DNA from: Acidobacteriota bacterium
GTDB taxonomy: Bacteria > Acidobacteriota > UBA6911
DNA: 7,226 nt
Reading direction: 5' to 3'
Assembly: GCA_017860075.1 (NCBI GenBank)
Contig: JAFNAH010000152.1
Location: forward strand, 1 to 7,226
Both the position numbers and the translations under genes were made by a program. Within the stretch, counting starts at the first letter, position 1; each line of letters begins with the position of its first letter. This document shows, one piece after another, positions 1 through 6,215 of this stretch. The notes under the pieces were generated by a model, which saw nothing but the letters and a program-made list of their open reading frames with translations, made no database searches and was not told where the DNA came from.

Positions 1-939
1 TTTCAGGCCCTTTTCGCCGATCCGGAGATCAATCTTGCGATAGCCGCCGTCCCTGGCAGCGTTGCTCGAGACGTAGCCGATGTTGTATTGGCTTCGGAGC
101 TCCTGGTTGATGCGGCGGAAAGCATCGTCGAGATCCTCCACCTTGAACGGGAAAAATGCCCGGCCCCCGGTCTGCTCGGAGAAGTCCTTCATGATCCGGT
201 CCCCGTTCTTTGTGTCGCCTACGCCGAAGAACCCTCCCCGGTTGACGCTTATCGAGTAGATGATCGCCTCGGCCTTCAGGGCCATCTCGAGCGCCTGGTC
301 GAAGGTGCGTGAACTGGACTGGTCCTCGCCGTCGGACAGAATGACGATAGCCTTGCGCCCAAATTCCCTGATGAGTTTCTCGTCGCAGGAGAGATAGATC
401 GCGTCGTACAGCGACGTGCCTCCCGCGGCTCTCAGGGTCTTGATCTGCTTCGCCATCTTGTTGGGATCGCTGGTAAAATCCTGCACCAGCGTGACTCCGG
501 AGTCGAACTCGATGAGCGCGGCACGGTCCTTCTCCCGCATGACGCTGTGAAAAAAGCTGATGGCGGCTTCCTGCTCGAATTTCAGTTTCGGCGCTACGCT
601 CTGGCTCGTGTCGATGAGGAAGGCGATCGTGAGCGGGAGATTCGTTTCCCGCGCGAAGTTCTTGATCTCCTGCTTCTTCTCATCCTCGTAAACCGCGAAG
701 TCGTCGCGAGTCAGGTTGGTTATGAAGGCACCTGTGTCCTTGTCCCAGACCGAGCAGAAGACGTTGATCAGGTCAACGTTCACGCGGTAGGTTTCGTCCG
801 AATATCCCGGCGGAACCGGTTTCTGACCCGCTTTCGGCGCCTGCCTGGCCTGTTCCTGGCTGGACAGAGCCAGCGACAAGGCACCCAGCATGAGTATGAC
901 AAAGAGTGCTGCGGTATGTCTTGACGTGCTGTTTTTCAT
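1..939 (-). CDS. Secreted von Willebrand factor A domain protein, VWFA-related Acidobacteria type (3' end off window)
   Basis: The minus-strand frame is open from ATG at 939 to the window edge: 313 residues with no stop. Residues 1-28 form a signal peptide (basic MKNSTSRH, then a hydrophobic core, a probable cut after LSLALSS) with no lipobox, so export without lipidation is expected. Residues ~50-90 match the segment that precedes the VWA fold in this family (VDLINVF, DKDTGAFITNLTRDDFAVYED). The VWA domain spans about 100-290 and keeps a complete metal-ion-dependent adhesion site: DTSQS (D110, S112, S114), T175 in GGTSLYDA and D203 in VILSDGED. The end (YNIGYVSSN, then RDGGYRKIDLRI) is the usual C-terminal strand pair, so probably only some 10-30 residues are missing. 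A metal-dependent binding role in the periplasm or outside the cell is inferred from the fold; the ligand is unknown. The gene lies 149 bases after rluD with its own promoter. SD support is weak (GGGA about 10 bases upstream). Confidence 0.9.
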   Translation of the reverse strand, partial: MKNSTSRHTAALFVILMLGALSLALSSQEQARQAPKAGQKPVPPGYSDETYRVNVDLINVFCSVWDKDTGAFITNLTRDDFAVYEDEKKQEIKNFARETNLPLTIAFLIDTSQSVAPKLKFEQEAAISFFHSVMREKDRAALIEFDSGVTLVQDFTSDPNKMAKQIKTLRAAGGTSLYDAIYLSCDEKLIREFGRKAIVILSDGEDQSSSRTFDQALEMALKAEAIIYSISVNRGGFFGVGDTKNGDRIMKDFSEQTGGRAFFPFKVEDLDDAFRRINQELRSQYNIGYVSSNAARDGGYRKIDLRIGEKGLK

Positions 940-990
940 CGAGTAGTCCCGTCGCAAGCTCCATCGGCGGATCGCTCGCGCATCGCAAAA

Positions 991-1019
991 ATTCTAGGGT
1001 GACACGGCACCCGAGTCAA
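991..1019 (-). promoter_or_regulatory. Predicted sigma70-type promoter for the VWA gene
   Basis: Reading the minus strand, TTGACT (1019-1014) and TAGAAT (996-991) each match the sigma70 consensus at five of six positions and are separated by exactly 17 bases. Transcription would begin near 984, giving a leader of about 45 bases before the ATG at 939. The position between rluD and the VWA gene fits independent expression of the latter. This is sequence inspection only. Confidence 0.65.
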
Positions 1020-1041
1020 GGGTGGCGCCGCAAGTGCCGTG
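1003..1041. repeat. Inverted repeat overlapping the VWA promoter; possible operator
   Basis: CACGGCAC at 1003-1010 is the exact reverse complement of GTGCCGTG at 1034-1041, with 23 bases between. One arm lies in the promoter spacer and the other lies upstream of the -35 box; their centres are 31 bp apart, about three helical turns. This could be a split operator. Read as RNA from rluD it could instead form an 8-bp hairpin, followed after about ten bases by five U residues, which is a poor terminator. Either role is inference. Confidence 0.35.
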
Positions 1042-1044
1042 GTT

Positions 1045-1086
1045 GTCGGAATCGGCATCGGGGTTGCAGTCGGCATCGAGATTCGG
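1045..1086. repeat. Degenerate hexamer array, consensus RTCGGN, seven units
   Basis: Seven consecutive hexamers stay in phase: GTCGGA, ATCGGC, ATCGGG, GTTGCA, GTCGGC, ATCGAG, ATTCGG. The array starts right after the rluD stop codon and ends just before the upstream arm of the promoter dyad. It is non-coding in the accepted gene models. Similar degenerate six-base intergenic arrays occur in other high-GC genomes as I recall, and no function is evident. Confidence 0.6.
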
Positions 1087-1088
1087 TT

Positions 1089-2042
1089 TCATCGCCGGCC
1101 TGTACAGCGGCAGCGAATTTCGTCCAGAAACTGTGCCAGTTCGACCGGCAGTGGCGCCGAGAATTTCATTTCCGCGCCAGTCCGCGGATGTCGAAACTCC
1201 AGCCTGCGGGCATGGAGGAAGAACCTTCCCAGGCCCGATACGATTGGTTGAAGTTCTCTCGAGAAACTCCTCCCCCCTCCATACACAGGATCGCCGACGA
1301 TGGGGTGCCCCAGCGACGCGAGGTGCACCCTGATCTGGTGTGTTCGCCCGGTCTCCGGGTATACGCTCAGGAGCGAGCACGGGCCGAAGGATTCCAGCGA
1401 CTTATATCTGGTAATGGCCGCCCGGCGTTTCCGGGCCCGGACCGAGATCTTCTTGCGGTCAACGGAATCCCGGCCAAGCGGAGCGTCGACAGTGCCGTCG
1501 GGAGGCGTGACCCTCCCGTATACGAGCGCGAGGTACTCTTTCCGTACCTGCCTGTCTTTGAACTGGCGACCGAGCGCACGGAGTGCGGACTCGGTGCGGG
1601 CGACTACCATGACCCCGCTGGTCTGTTTGTCCAGTCTGTGAACGATACCCGGGCGCGTCGGGTCGCCTGCTTCCAACCTGCCCCAGCGATGGAGAATTGC
1701 GTTCACCAGCGTTCCTGACCTTCTGCCTGCGCCGGTATGGCACACGAGGCCGGCCGGTTTGTCGATGACCGCAATGTCATCATCCTCGTACAGCACCTCT
1801 AGTGGAATCGCTTCCGGTTCCGGCAGATCCGGCGCGCGGGGGGGCTCGCATGCGACGATTTCGTCCCCGGCACGCAGGAGTTGGCCCGTCTTCGAGCGAC
1901 TGCCGTTGAGCAGTACATCCCCGTTCCGGATCCAGGCCTGGATCTGCGAGCGGCTGTGTTCGGCCAGTTCGAGCGCCAGGAAACGGTCCAGGCGCAAACG
2001 GGCCCTTGTTGGGGGGACAACCCAGCGGCGGACAACTGCCAT
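1089..2042 (-). CDS. rluD: RluA-family 23S rRNA pseudouridine synthase (RluD type)
   Basis: The 317-residue protein would isomerise specific uridines of 23S rRNA to pseudouridine in the cytoplasm. An S4 RNA-binding domain occupies residues ~15-65 (RLDRFLALEL, SRSQIQAWIRNGDVLLNG). The catalytic domain follows from ~80: motif I LYEDDDIAVIDKPAGLVCH and motif II GIVHRLDKQTSGV, which contains the invariant catalytic Asp138. The later ETGRTHQIRVHLASLGHPIVGD segment is also intact. S4 plus catalytic domain and this length fit RluC/RluD; RluD is preferred because it is commonly placed beside lipoprotein genes (lspA or lgt), but RluC-type specificity cannot be excluded. The ATG at 2042 overlaps the ancestral lgt stop as TAATG, and an AGG lies about eight bases upstream, so translation is probably coupled to lgt. 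Broken coupling by the lgt frameshift could lower its expression. Confidence 0.93.
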   Translation of the reverse strand: MAVVRRWVVPPTRARLRLDRFLALELAEHSRSQIQAWIRNGDVLLNGSRSKTGQLLRAGDEIVACEPPRAPDLPEPEAIPLEVLYEDDDIAVIDKPAGLVCHTGAGRRSGTLVNAILHRWGRLEAGDPTRPGIVHRLDKQTSGVMVVARTESALRALGRQFKDRQVRKEYLALVYGRVTPPDGTVDAPLGRDSVDRKKISVRARKRRAAITRYKSLESFGPCSLLSVYPETGRTHQIRVHLASLGHPIVGDPVYGGGRSFSRELQPIVSGLGRFFLHARRLEFRHPRTGAEMKFSAPLPVELAQFLDEIRCRCTGRR

Positions 2043-2817
2043 TAAACCTGTTCAGCCTCTGCCGGCCGGCGCCGGAGGTGGAAAAACAGCGCGACAGAAA
2101 CGATGATAGCGATCAGTCCTATGAACTGTGAGGTCGATAGCAGCCCGTGAAAGAGGAAACCAACTCGATCACGAACCTGGCAATCGAGTACAGGAAAATG
2201 TACTCGAGGATGATCTGACCGGTGAAGTGTTTCCGCGAGAGGCGCCACTGCAGGAAAAGGAAGAGAAGAAAGGTGGCGCCTGCCTCGTACAACTGTGTGG
2301 GGTGCAGCGGGATATTCAGCGGCACGCCGATATTGTCATACGCGTAGCGGTCCGTGAAGGTGATGCCCCAAGGCAATTGCGTCGGTTTGCCGAAACAGCA
2401 CCCCGCCGAGAGGCAGCCAAGTCGGCCGATCGCCTGTCCCAGGGCGATCCCCGGGGCCGCCAGGTCGGAAACCTTCCAGGCCGGAAGGTGCGCCCGTTTC
2501 AGGTACCATGCCGAAGCCGCCAGTGCCAGGAGCAGGCCTCCGAAATAAACCCCGGTTGAACGCAGGGTCGAAAGGGAGAAGATCTCCCGCGGATTCTGCG
2601 AGTAGTAGCTGAAGTCCGACAGAAACAGGAGGATCTTCGCGCCGACCAGGGCGGCGAAGATGATGATGAGCCCCATGTTCCACATCGAATCGGGATCTAT
2701 CCCGGCCTTACGGGCATTCCGGCTCGTGAGCCAGATTCCTGCAATGAAGGCCAGCGCCAGCAGCAGCCCGTAGGAGTGAATCGTGACTGGTCCGATGTCA
2801 ATTATCTTTGGATGCAT
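2042..2817 (-). pseudogene. lgt: Prolipoprotein diacylglyceryl transferase, frameshifted near the 3' end
   Basis: Lgt transfers diacylglycerol from phosphatidylglycerol to the lipobox cysteine of prolipoproteins, as an inner-membrane protein. The frame from ATG 2817 shows the family clearly: N-terminal IGPVTIHSYGLLLALAF (Tyr16), signature GQAIGRLGCLSAGCCFGKPT (R132, ~residues 127-146), HPTQLYE (172-178) and IARFVIE (212-218), with several hydrophobic helices. Right after Glu218 (codon 2166-2164) the frame goes wrong, reading LVSSFTGCYRPHSS to a stop at 2119. The true C-terminus (GFLFHGLLSTSQFIGLIAII and onward, 39 residues) continues in another frame from 2161 to a TAA at 2044-2042. The family normally has about six to seven residues between the two parts (FFRGDxR-like); only two bases remain. 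Losing 19 bases would fit, and restoring them gives 264 codons plus stop. The start has no SD and lies 15 bases after the fusA2 stop. It could be a real pseudogene, a strain variant or an assembly error. Confidence 0.85.
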
Positions 2818-2832
2818 AGCGACGGGAGATGT

Positions 2833-4929
2833 CTATTCTTCCTCTTCCTTCTTACCTTCTTTGCTTGCCTCTTCGATGATCTTCTGCGCGATGTGTGCCG
2901 GGACCTCGTCGTAGTGCGAAAACTCCATGTGGTAGGTGCCCCGGCCTCCTGTCATCGAGGTCAATACGGGTGCGTAGCTGACCATCTCTGCCATGGGCAC
3001 CTGAGCCTTGATGATCTGTATATCGCGTTTCATGTCCATCCCCTGGAGGCGCCCCCGCCTGGACGTGAGATCACCCGTGAGTGAACCGGCGTACTCCTGC
3101 GGCGCAAAGATCTCCACATTCATGATGGGCTCGAGGAGCACAGGGTTCGCCTCCTCCATCGCCTTCTTGAACGCCAGGCTGCCGGCGACCTTGAAGGCCA
3201 TCTCCGAGGAGTCTACCGGATGGTAGCTTCCGTCATAGAGAATCACTTTGAAGTCCACCACGGGATATCCGGCAAGGAAACCCTTGGCCGCGGCTTCGAT
3301 GATCCCTTTTTCCACCGCCGGAATGAAGTTGCGGGGGATCGACCCGCCGTAGATCTCGTCGACGAACTCGAACTTTCCACCCCTCCCCAGGGGTTCCATC
3401 TTGATCCAGCAGTCACCGTATTGCCCGTGGCCGCCGGTCTGTTTCTTGTACCTCCCCTGGACATCCGCCCGGCCTCGGACCGTTTCGCGGTAGGGGATCT
3501 TCGGCGTTTTCAGCACCACTTCGACGCCGTAGCGCTTTCTCAACTTGGCAACCGTCACCTCGACGTGAAGCTGCCCGGCGCCGGAGAGCAGGAGCTGCTT
3601 GGTCTGAGCATCGCGCGTGTACCGGATGCCGGGATCTTCCTCTGCTATGCGCGCCAGCGCGTTGCTTATCTTGTCCTCGTCCCCGCGGCTCTTGGGCTCG
3701 ATCGAGAAAGTCATCGAAGGCTCCGGGATTTCCACCGCGGGGAATACCACCGGGCGGGCGGGATCGCAAATGGCGTCGCCGGTCGTGGTTTCCCTCAGCT
3801 TGGTGACCGCGAAGAAATCACCGGCGTGGACCTCTCCCACCGGCGTCATGGCTTTCCCCTGGATCATCTGGAGCGGGCCGAACTTCTCCGTCCTTTCCTT
3901 CGTCTGGTTGTTGTATGTCGTATCGGAGCGCATGATGCCGGAGTAGAGGCGGACAAGGCTGATGCGCCCGGCGAACGGGTCGGCGATGGTCTTGAAAACA
4001 TGTGCGGCGTAAGGTTCCTGCGGGCTGATCTTGCGCTCGACGGGCTCCTTGGTCCTGGGGTCGAGCCCGGCCACAACCCCGATGCGGGCTGGGGAGGGGA
4101 GCAGGTCGGCTATTGCGTTAAGCACCTGAGGCACGCCTATATTCAGAGTCGAGCTCGTGCAGAGAACGGGCACGAGTGTCCGTTTGAAGACGCTCTCCTT
4201 GAGGCCGGCGATGATGTCGGCCGTCTCCAGCGTTCCCTCCGCGAAGAACTTCTCCATCAGTTCGTCGCTGCCCTCGGCTACCATCTCGATGAGCCTGCCG
4301 CGCGCCGTTTCAGCCTCGTCCTTGTACTTTGCCGGTATTTCCACCTCCTGGAACTTCCCGGAGCCGTCACGTGGAAACACGCAGGCTTTGCTGTCTATCA
4401 GGCTGATTACACCCGTAAACTCTTTCTCGGCGCCGATCGGGATCTGGACAGGCACGACAGTCCGGCCGAAGGTCTCCTCGAGAGAGGCCATGGCCCTCTC
4501 AAAGCTGGCGTTGTCCCGGTCCATCTTGTTGATTACGACGATCCTTGGCTGGCCGAACTCGTCCGCAAATTCCCAGACCTTCTCGGTCTGGACCTCGACA
4601 CCGGCGACGGAATCGACGACCAGGAGCGCCGCGTCTGCCGCCCGGAGCGCCAGCTTCGTGTCGCCGAGGAACGGCCGATAACCGGGCGTGTCAAGGATGT
4701 TGATCTTGATCTTGTTCCACTCGCAGTGCGCGAGGCTGGAGCCGATGCTGATCTTGCGTTCGATCTCTTCATCTTCCCAGTCGGTGACGGTATTACCGTC
4801 CTCCACCCGCGCGAGACGGTTGATGGCGCCCGAGTCAAACAGCATGGCGGCTGTCAGCGAGGTCTTGCCCGCGGCACCGTGTCCGACGATTCCTACGTTG
4901 CGAATGGCGTCACTCTCGTAAACCCGCAT
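2833..4929 (-). CDS. fusA2: Elongation factor G-like GTPase, FusA2/EF-G2 type
   Basis: This full-length 698-residue translational GTPase has EF-G architecture. The G domain covers ~1-285: P-loop GHGAAGKT (16-23), G3 DTPGY (80-84), G4 NKMD (134-137) and G5 around CTSS (257-260). Domain II is ~300-395, domain III ~400-480 (SGAGQLHVEV), domain IV ~485-600 (GGHGQYGDCW, tip loop YDGSYHPVDSSEMAF) and domain V ~600-680 (IFAPQEYAGSLTGDLTSRRG). The tail SKEGKKEEEE is charged. Two marks separate it from housekeeping EF-G: tyrosine replaces the catalytic histidine of DTPGH, and switch I reads EEIERKISIGSS instead of the RGITI form. Both are typical of the EF-G2/FusA2 subfamily, where a mycobacterial member is reported to bind GTP but lack ribosome-stimulated hydrolysis. 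A ribosome-associated, non-canonical role is therefore inferred. AGGAG at 4942-4938, eight bases before the ATG, fixes the start. It is the first gene of the fusA2-lgt-rluD block. Confidence 0.92.
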   Translation of the reverse strand: MRVYESDAIRNVGIVGHGAAGKTSLTAAMLFDSGAINRLARVEDGNTVTDWEDEEIERKISIGSSLAHCEWNKIKINILDTPGYRPFLGDTKLALRAADAALLVVDSVAGVEVQTEKVWEFADEFGQPRIVVINKMDRDNASFERAMASLEETFGRTVVPVQIPIGAEKEFTGVISLIDSKACVFPRDGSGKFQEVEIPAKYKDEAETARGRLIEMVAEGSDELMEKFFAEGTLETADIIAGLKESVFKRTLVPVLCTSSTLNIGVPQVLNAIADLLPSPARIGVVAGLDPRTKEPVERKISPQEPYAAHVFKTIADPFAGRISLVRLYSGIMRSDTTYNNQTKERTEKFGPLQMIQGKAMTPVGEVHAGDFFAVTKLRETTTGDAICDPARPVVFPAVEIPEPSMTFSIEPKSRGDEDKISNALARIAEEDPGIRYTRDAQTKQLLLSGAGQLHVEVTVAKLRKRYGVEVVLKTPKIPYRETVRGRADVQGRYKKQTGGHGQYGDCWIKMEPLGRGGKFEFVDEIYGGSIPRNFIPAVEKGIIEAAAKGFLAGYPVVDFKVILYDGSYHPVDSSEMAFKVAGSLAFKKAMEEANPVLLEPIMNVEIFAPQEYAGSLTGDLTSRRGRLQGMDMKRDIQIIKAQVPMAEMVSYAPVLTSMTGGRGTYHMEFSHYDEVPAHIAQKIIEEASKEGKKEEEE

Positions 4930-4978
4930 CCAAAGCTCTCCTCTGAAGAGTGTTATCAGGGCGGCTGCAAAAGCCGTA

Positions 4979-5008
4979 ATACTACCATAGAGGCGCCAGC
5001 GAAGTCAG
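4979..5008 (-). promoter_or_regulatory. Weak candidate promoter for the fusA2-lgt-rluD block
   Basis: On the minus strand CTGACT (5008-5003) and TAGTAT (4984-4979) each match the sigma70 boxes at four of six positions with an 18-base spacer, about 50 bases upstream of the fusA2 ATG. It is the best pair I could find between the inverted-repeat element and fusA2, but matches of this quality also arise by chance. Confidence 0.3.
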
Positions 5009-5031
5009 TCGTCATGCTAAACTCTCAGTTC

Positions 5032-5162
5032 TGGGGACAGGCTACTCAACCTCGAAGTTCCCGGCCGGGTATTCGAGGCCGAGGGTCGATTTTGAAAATG
5101 CGGGGTACGCTTCTCCTGGCGAAGGCCCTCCGGTAGTTTCGAGGTCGAGTAGCCTGTCCCCA
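5032..5162. repeat. 131-bp REP/MITE-like element with 25-nt inverted ends
   Basis: Positions 5032-5056 and 5138-5162 are reverse complements at 24 of 25 bases; the only mismatch is 5048 against 5146. Each arm contains GTAGCCTGTCCCC reading outward. The interior of about 80 bases has no convincing ORF and includes the palindrome CCCGGCCGGG (5060-5069). GTAG next to a GC-rich arm resembles the foot sequence of REP elements moved by REP-associated tyrosine transposases of the IS200 type. As I recall, very similar GGGGACAG(G/T)CTAC strings are frequent in intergenic DNA of Acidobacteriota and Deltaproteobacteria. No transposase gene lies in the window, so any mobility would be in trans. The right arm ends 10 bases before the SD of the downstream gene, so a transcript starting upstream would carry a long hairpin in its leader. 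Confidence 0.7.
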
Positions 5163-5172
5163 AGACTCTGAT

Positions 5173-5178
5173 GGAGAG
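5173..5178 (+). promoter_or_regulatory. Ribosome binding site fixing the QC-like gene start
   Basis: GGAGAG lies three bases (core GGAG five bases) before the ATG at 5182. It supports this start over the in-frame ATGs at 5194 and 5209, which would shorten the signal sequence. It immediately follows the right arm of the inverted-repeat element. Confidence 0.6.
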
Positions 5179-5181
5179 ACT

Positions 5182-6093
5182 ATGCGCGGATTTATGGACC
5201 TGCTCGCAATGCTGTGCCTGTTCTCCGGCGGCTGTTCGATGACTCCCAAGGCGGCCGCGCCCCCCTTGAGCGGAGAGAGGGCTATGGAACACGTGCGCGC
5301 GCAGGTAGCACTCGGCCCGCATCCGCCCGGCTCTGCTGCGCTGGAGAAGTGCCGGGAGTACATCACGGGTCAACTGCGCGGGTACGGGTACCAGGTCCAG
5401 GTGGATGAATTCGAGACCGAGACGCCCTACGGCAAGAAGGTCATGAAGAACCTGATTGCCGGCAGGGAAACCTCGGACCGCGCGCTGGTCGTGCTCGCCA
5501 GCCACTACGACACCAAGCTGATGGAGGGGATAGAATTCGTCGGCGCCAACGACCCCGGGAGCAGCGTGGGGTTACTCCTGGAACTGGCCCGGGTGCTGGC
5601 TGACGAGAAGAGCTCACTGGACTATCGGTTCGTGTTCCTGGACGGCGAAGAAGCCTTTGTGGACTGGAGCAGTTTCGACAGCACCTATGGCAGCCGCCAT
5701 CTGGCAAAGCGCTGGCAGCAGGATGGAACCGCCGGGAGGATCCGGGCGTTCATCCTCCTCGACATGATCGGGGACAAGAACCTGGATATCATGAAGGAAA
5801 CCTACTCAACCCGTTGGCTGAGCGATCTTGTCTGGGAGACGGCAGCCAGGATAGGTCTCCAGGGGATTCTCTCGAAGTACGCGGGGGCTGTGGAAGACGA
5901 TCACATACCGTTCCTGGCCGTCGGCATTCCATCCGTGGACATCATCGACCTGAATTACGGTCCGGGCAATTCCTACCACCATACGACAGCCGACTCGATC
6001 GACAAAGTGAGCCCCGAGAGCATGGAAAAGGTCGGCCGGTTGGTTCTTGCGGTGTTGAAGGAGCTTCAGACGCGGTCAGGGTCTCCGAAGTAG
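5182..6093 (+). CDS. Exported M28-family metalloenzyme, glutaminyl-peptide cyclotransferase-like
   Basis: The 303-residue protein opens with a short hydrophobic segment ending LFSGGCSM. This is either a signal peptide or a weak lipobox with Cys18 (Ser, not Leu, at -3), so it should act in the envelope or outside. The M28 fold is complete, with metal and acid/base residues in order: H108 and D110 (ASHYDTK), D124 (GANDPGSS), E156-E157 (FLDGEEAF), D194 (LLDMIGD), D240 (DDHIPFL) and H267 (YHHTTADS). The stretches FLDGEEAFVDWS, DSTYGSRHLAKRW and EDDHIPFL resemble animal-type glutaminyl cyclase (FFDGEEAFLHWS, DSLYGSRHLA, DDHIPFL), which forms N-terminal pyroglutamate. That favours a QC-like enzyme over a general aminopeptidase. 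Against it, His266 stands where human QC has Trp329, and GANDPGSS is aminopeptidase-like. Substrate and reaction are therefore open. It is divergent from fusA2 and convergent with topA; its TAG stop lies in a repeat motif. Confidence 0.88.
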   Translation: MRGFMDLLAMLCLFSGGCSMTPKAAAPPLSGERAMEHVRAQVALGPHPPGSAALEKCREYITGQLRGYGYQVQVDEFETETPYGKKVMKNLIAGRETSDRALVVLASHYDTKLMEGIEFVGANDPGSSVGLLLELARVLADEKSSLDYRFVFLDGEEAFVDWSSFDSTYGSRHLAKRWQQDGTAGRIRAFILLDMIGDKNLDIMKETYSTRWLSDLVWETAARIGLQGILSKYAGAVEDDHIPFLAVGIPSVDIIDLNYGPGNSYHHTTADSIDKVSPESMEKVGRLVLAVLKELQTRSGSPK

Positions 6094-6110
6094 CCTGTCC
6101 GTGGGGCAGG
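6089..6110 (+). repeat. REP-like unit: GTAG plus hairpin, overlapping the QC-like gene stop
   Basis: AGTAGCCTGTCC at 6089-6100 repeats 5148-5159 exactly, in the same orientation. Here GTAG is followed directly by a 7-bp stem (6094-6100 with 6104-6110, one T-G pair) and a three-base loop GTG, which is the layout of a classical REP. The TAG of GTAG (6091-6093) is the stop codon of the QC-like gene, so the unit may have supplied the present 3' end. It could also slow 3' exonucleases or end transcription. Confidence 0.5.
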
Positions 6111-6111
6111 A

Positions 6112-6145
6112 GCGGGCACGCATCTCCGAAGCGTACCGTGCCCGC
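6112..6145. terminator. GC-rich hairpin in convergent intergenic region; possible bidirectional terminator
   Basis: GCGGGCACG (6112-6120) pairs perfectly with CGTGCCCGC (6137-6145) around a 16-base loop. It sits between the ends of two convergent genes, which suits a terminator for both. No T-run follows on either strand, so it is not a standard intrinsic terminator. The loop repeats TCTCCGAAG (6123-6131) from the end of the upstream gene (6082-6090). Confidence 0.4.
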
Positions 6146-6147
6146 GC

Positions 6148-6181
6148 CGGTCGCGAGGACCGATGCTGCGGCCGATCGGCC
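6148..6181. other. Two further short dyads before the topA stop
   Basis: CGGTC/GACCG (6148-6152 with 6158-6162) is a 5-bp stem, and GGCCGATCGGCC (6170-6181) is a perfect 12-base palindrome. With the neighbouring hairpins, most of the 122 bases between the two convergent genes can fold. Short GC-rich dyads are expected by chance in DNA of this composition, so significance is low. Confidence 0.3.
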
Positions 6182-6215
6182 CGCCGGCGATCTCGTATTC
6201 AGAATGCCGTAGCGG

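Noticed and set aside
987..1041. Intrinsic terminator after rluD
   Set aside because: The stem is 8 bp with a 23-base loop, and five U residues come only after about ten bases. The same bases are better explained by promoter boxes.
994..1380. Minus-strand frame ending in an Asp-rich, calcium-loop-like string (NLDADCNPDADSDN)
   Set aside because: The Asp-rich string is only the translation of the hexamer array in one frame. The rest of this frame overlaps rluD out of register.
906..1718. 270-codon open frame on the plus strand
   Set aside because: It runs antisense to rluD and the VWA gene start, has no recognisable domain and no SD, and covers the VWA promoter.
2119..2170. Programmed ribosomal frameshift in lgt
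   Set aside because: No slippery heptamer is seen at the junction, and conserved residues are missing, so a simple shift would not restore a normal Lgt.
2042..2248. Separate small membrane protein of 68 residues
   Set aside because: Its hydrophobic part is the displaced C-terminus of Lgt (GLLSTSQF block), and its N-terminal part is lgt read out of frame, so it is not an independent gene.
5092..5120. Promoter for the QC-like gene inside the inverted-repeat element (TTGAAA at 5092-5097)
   Set aside because: No acceptable -10 box lies 16-18 bases downstream, so the position of this gene's promoter remains unassigned.
3220..5136. 638-codon open frame on the plus strand
   Set aside because: It lies antisense to the fusA2-type gene, whose minus-strand protein is a full-length recognisable EF-G. 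The plus-strand product is His/Arg/Asp-rich with no family features. Long antisense frames are expected in high-GC DNA.
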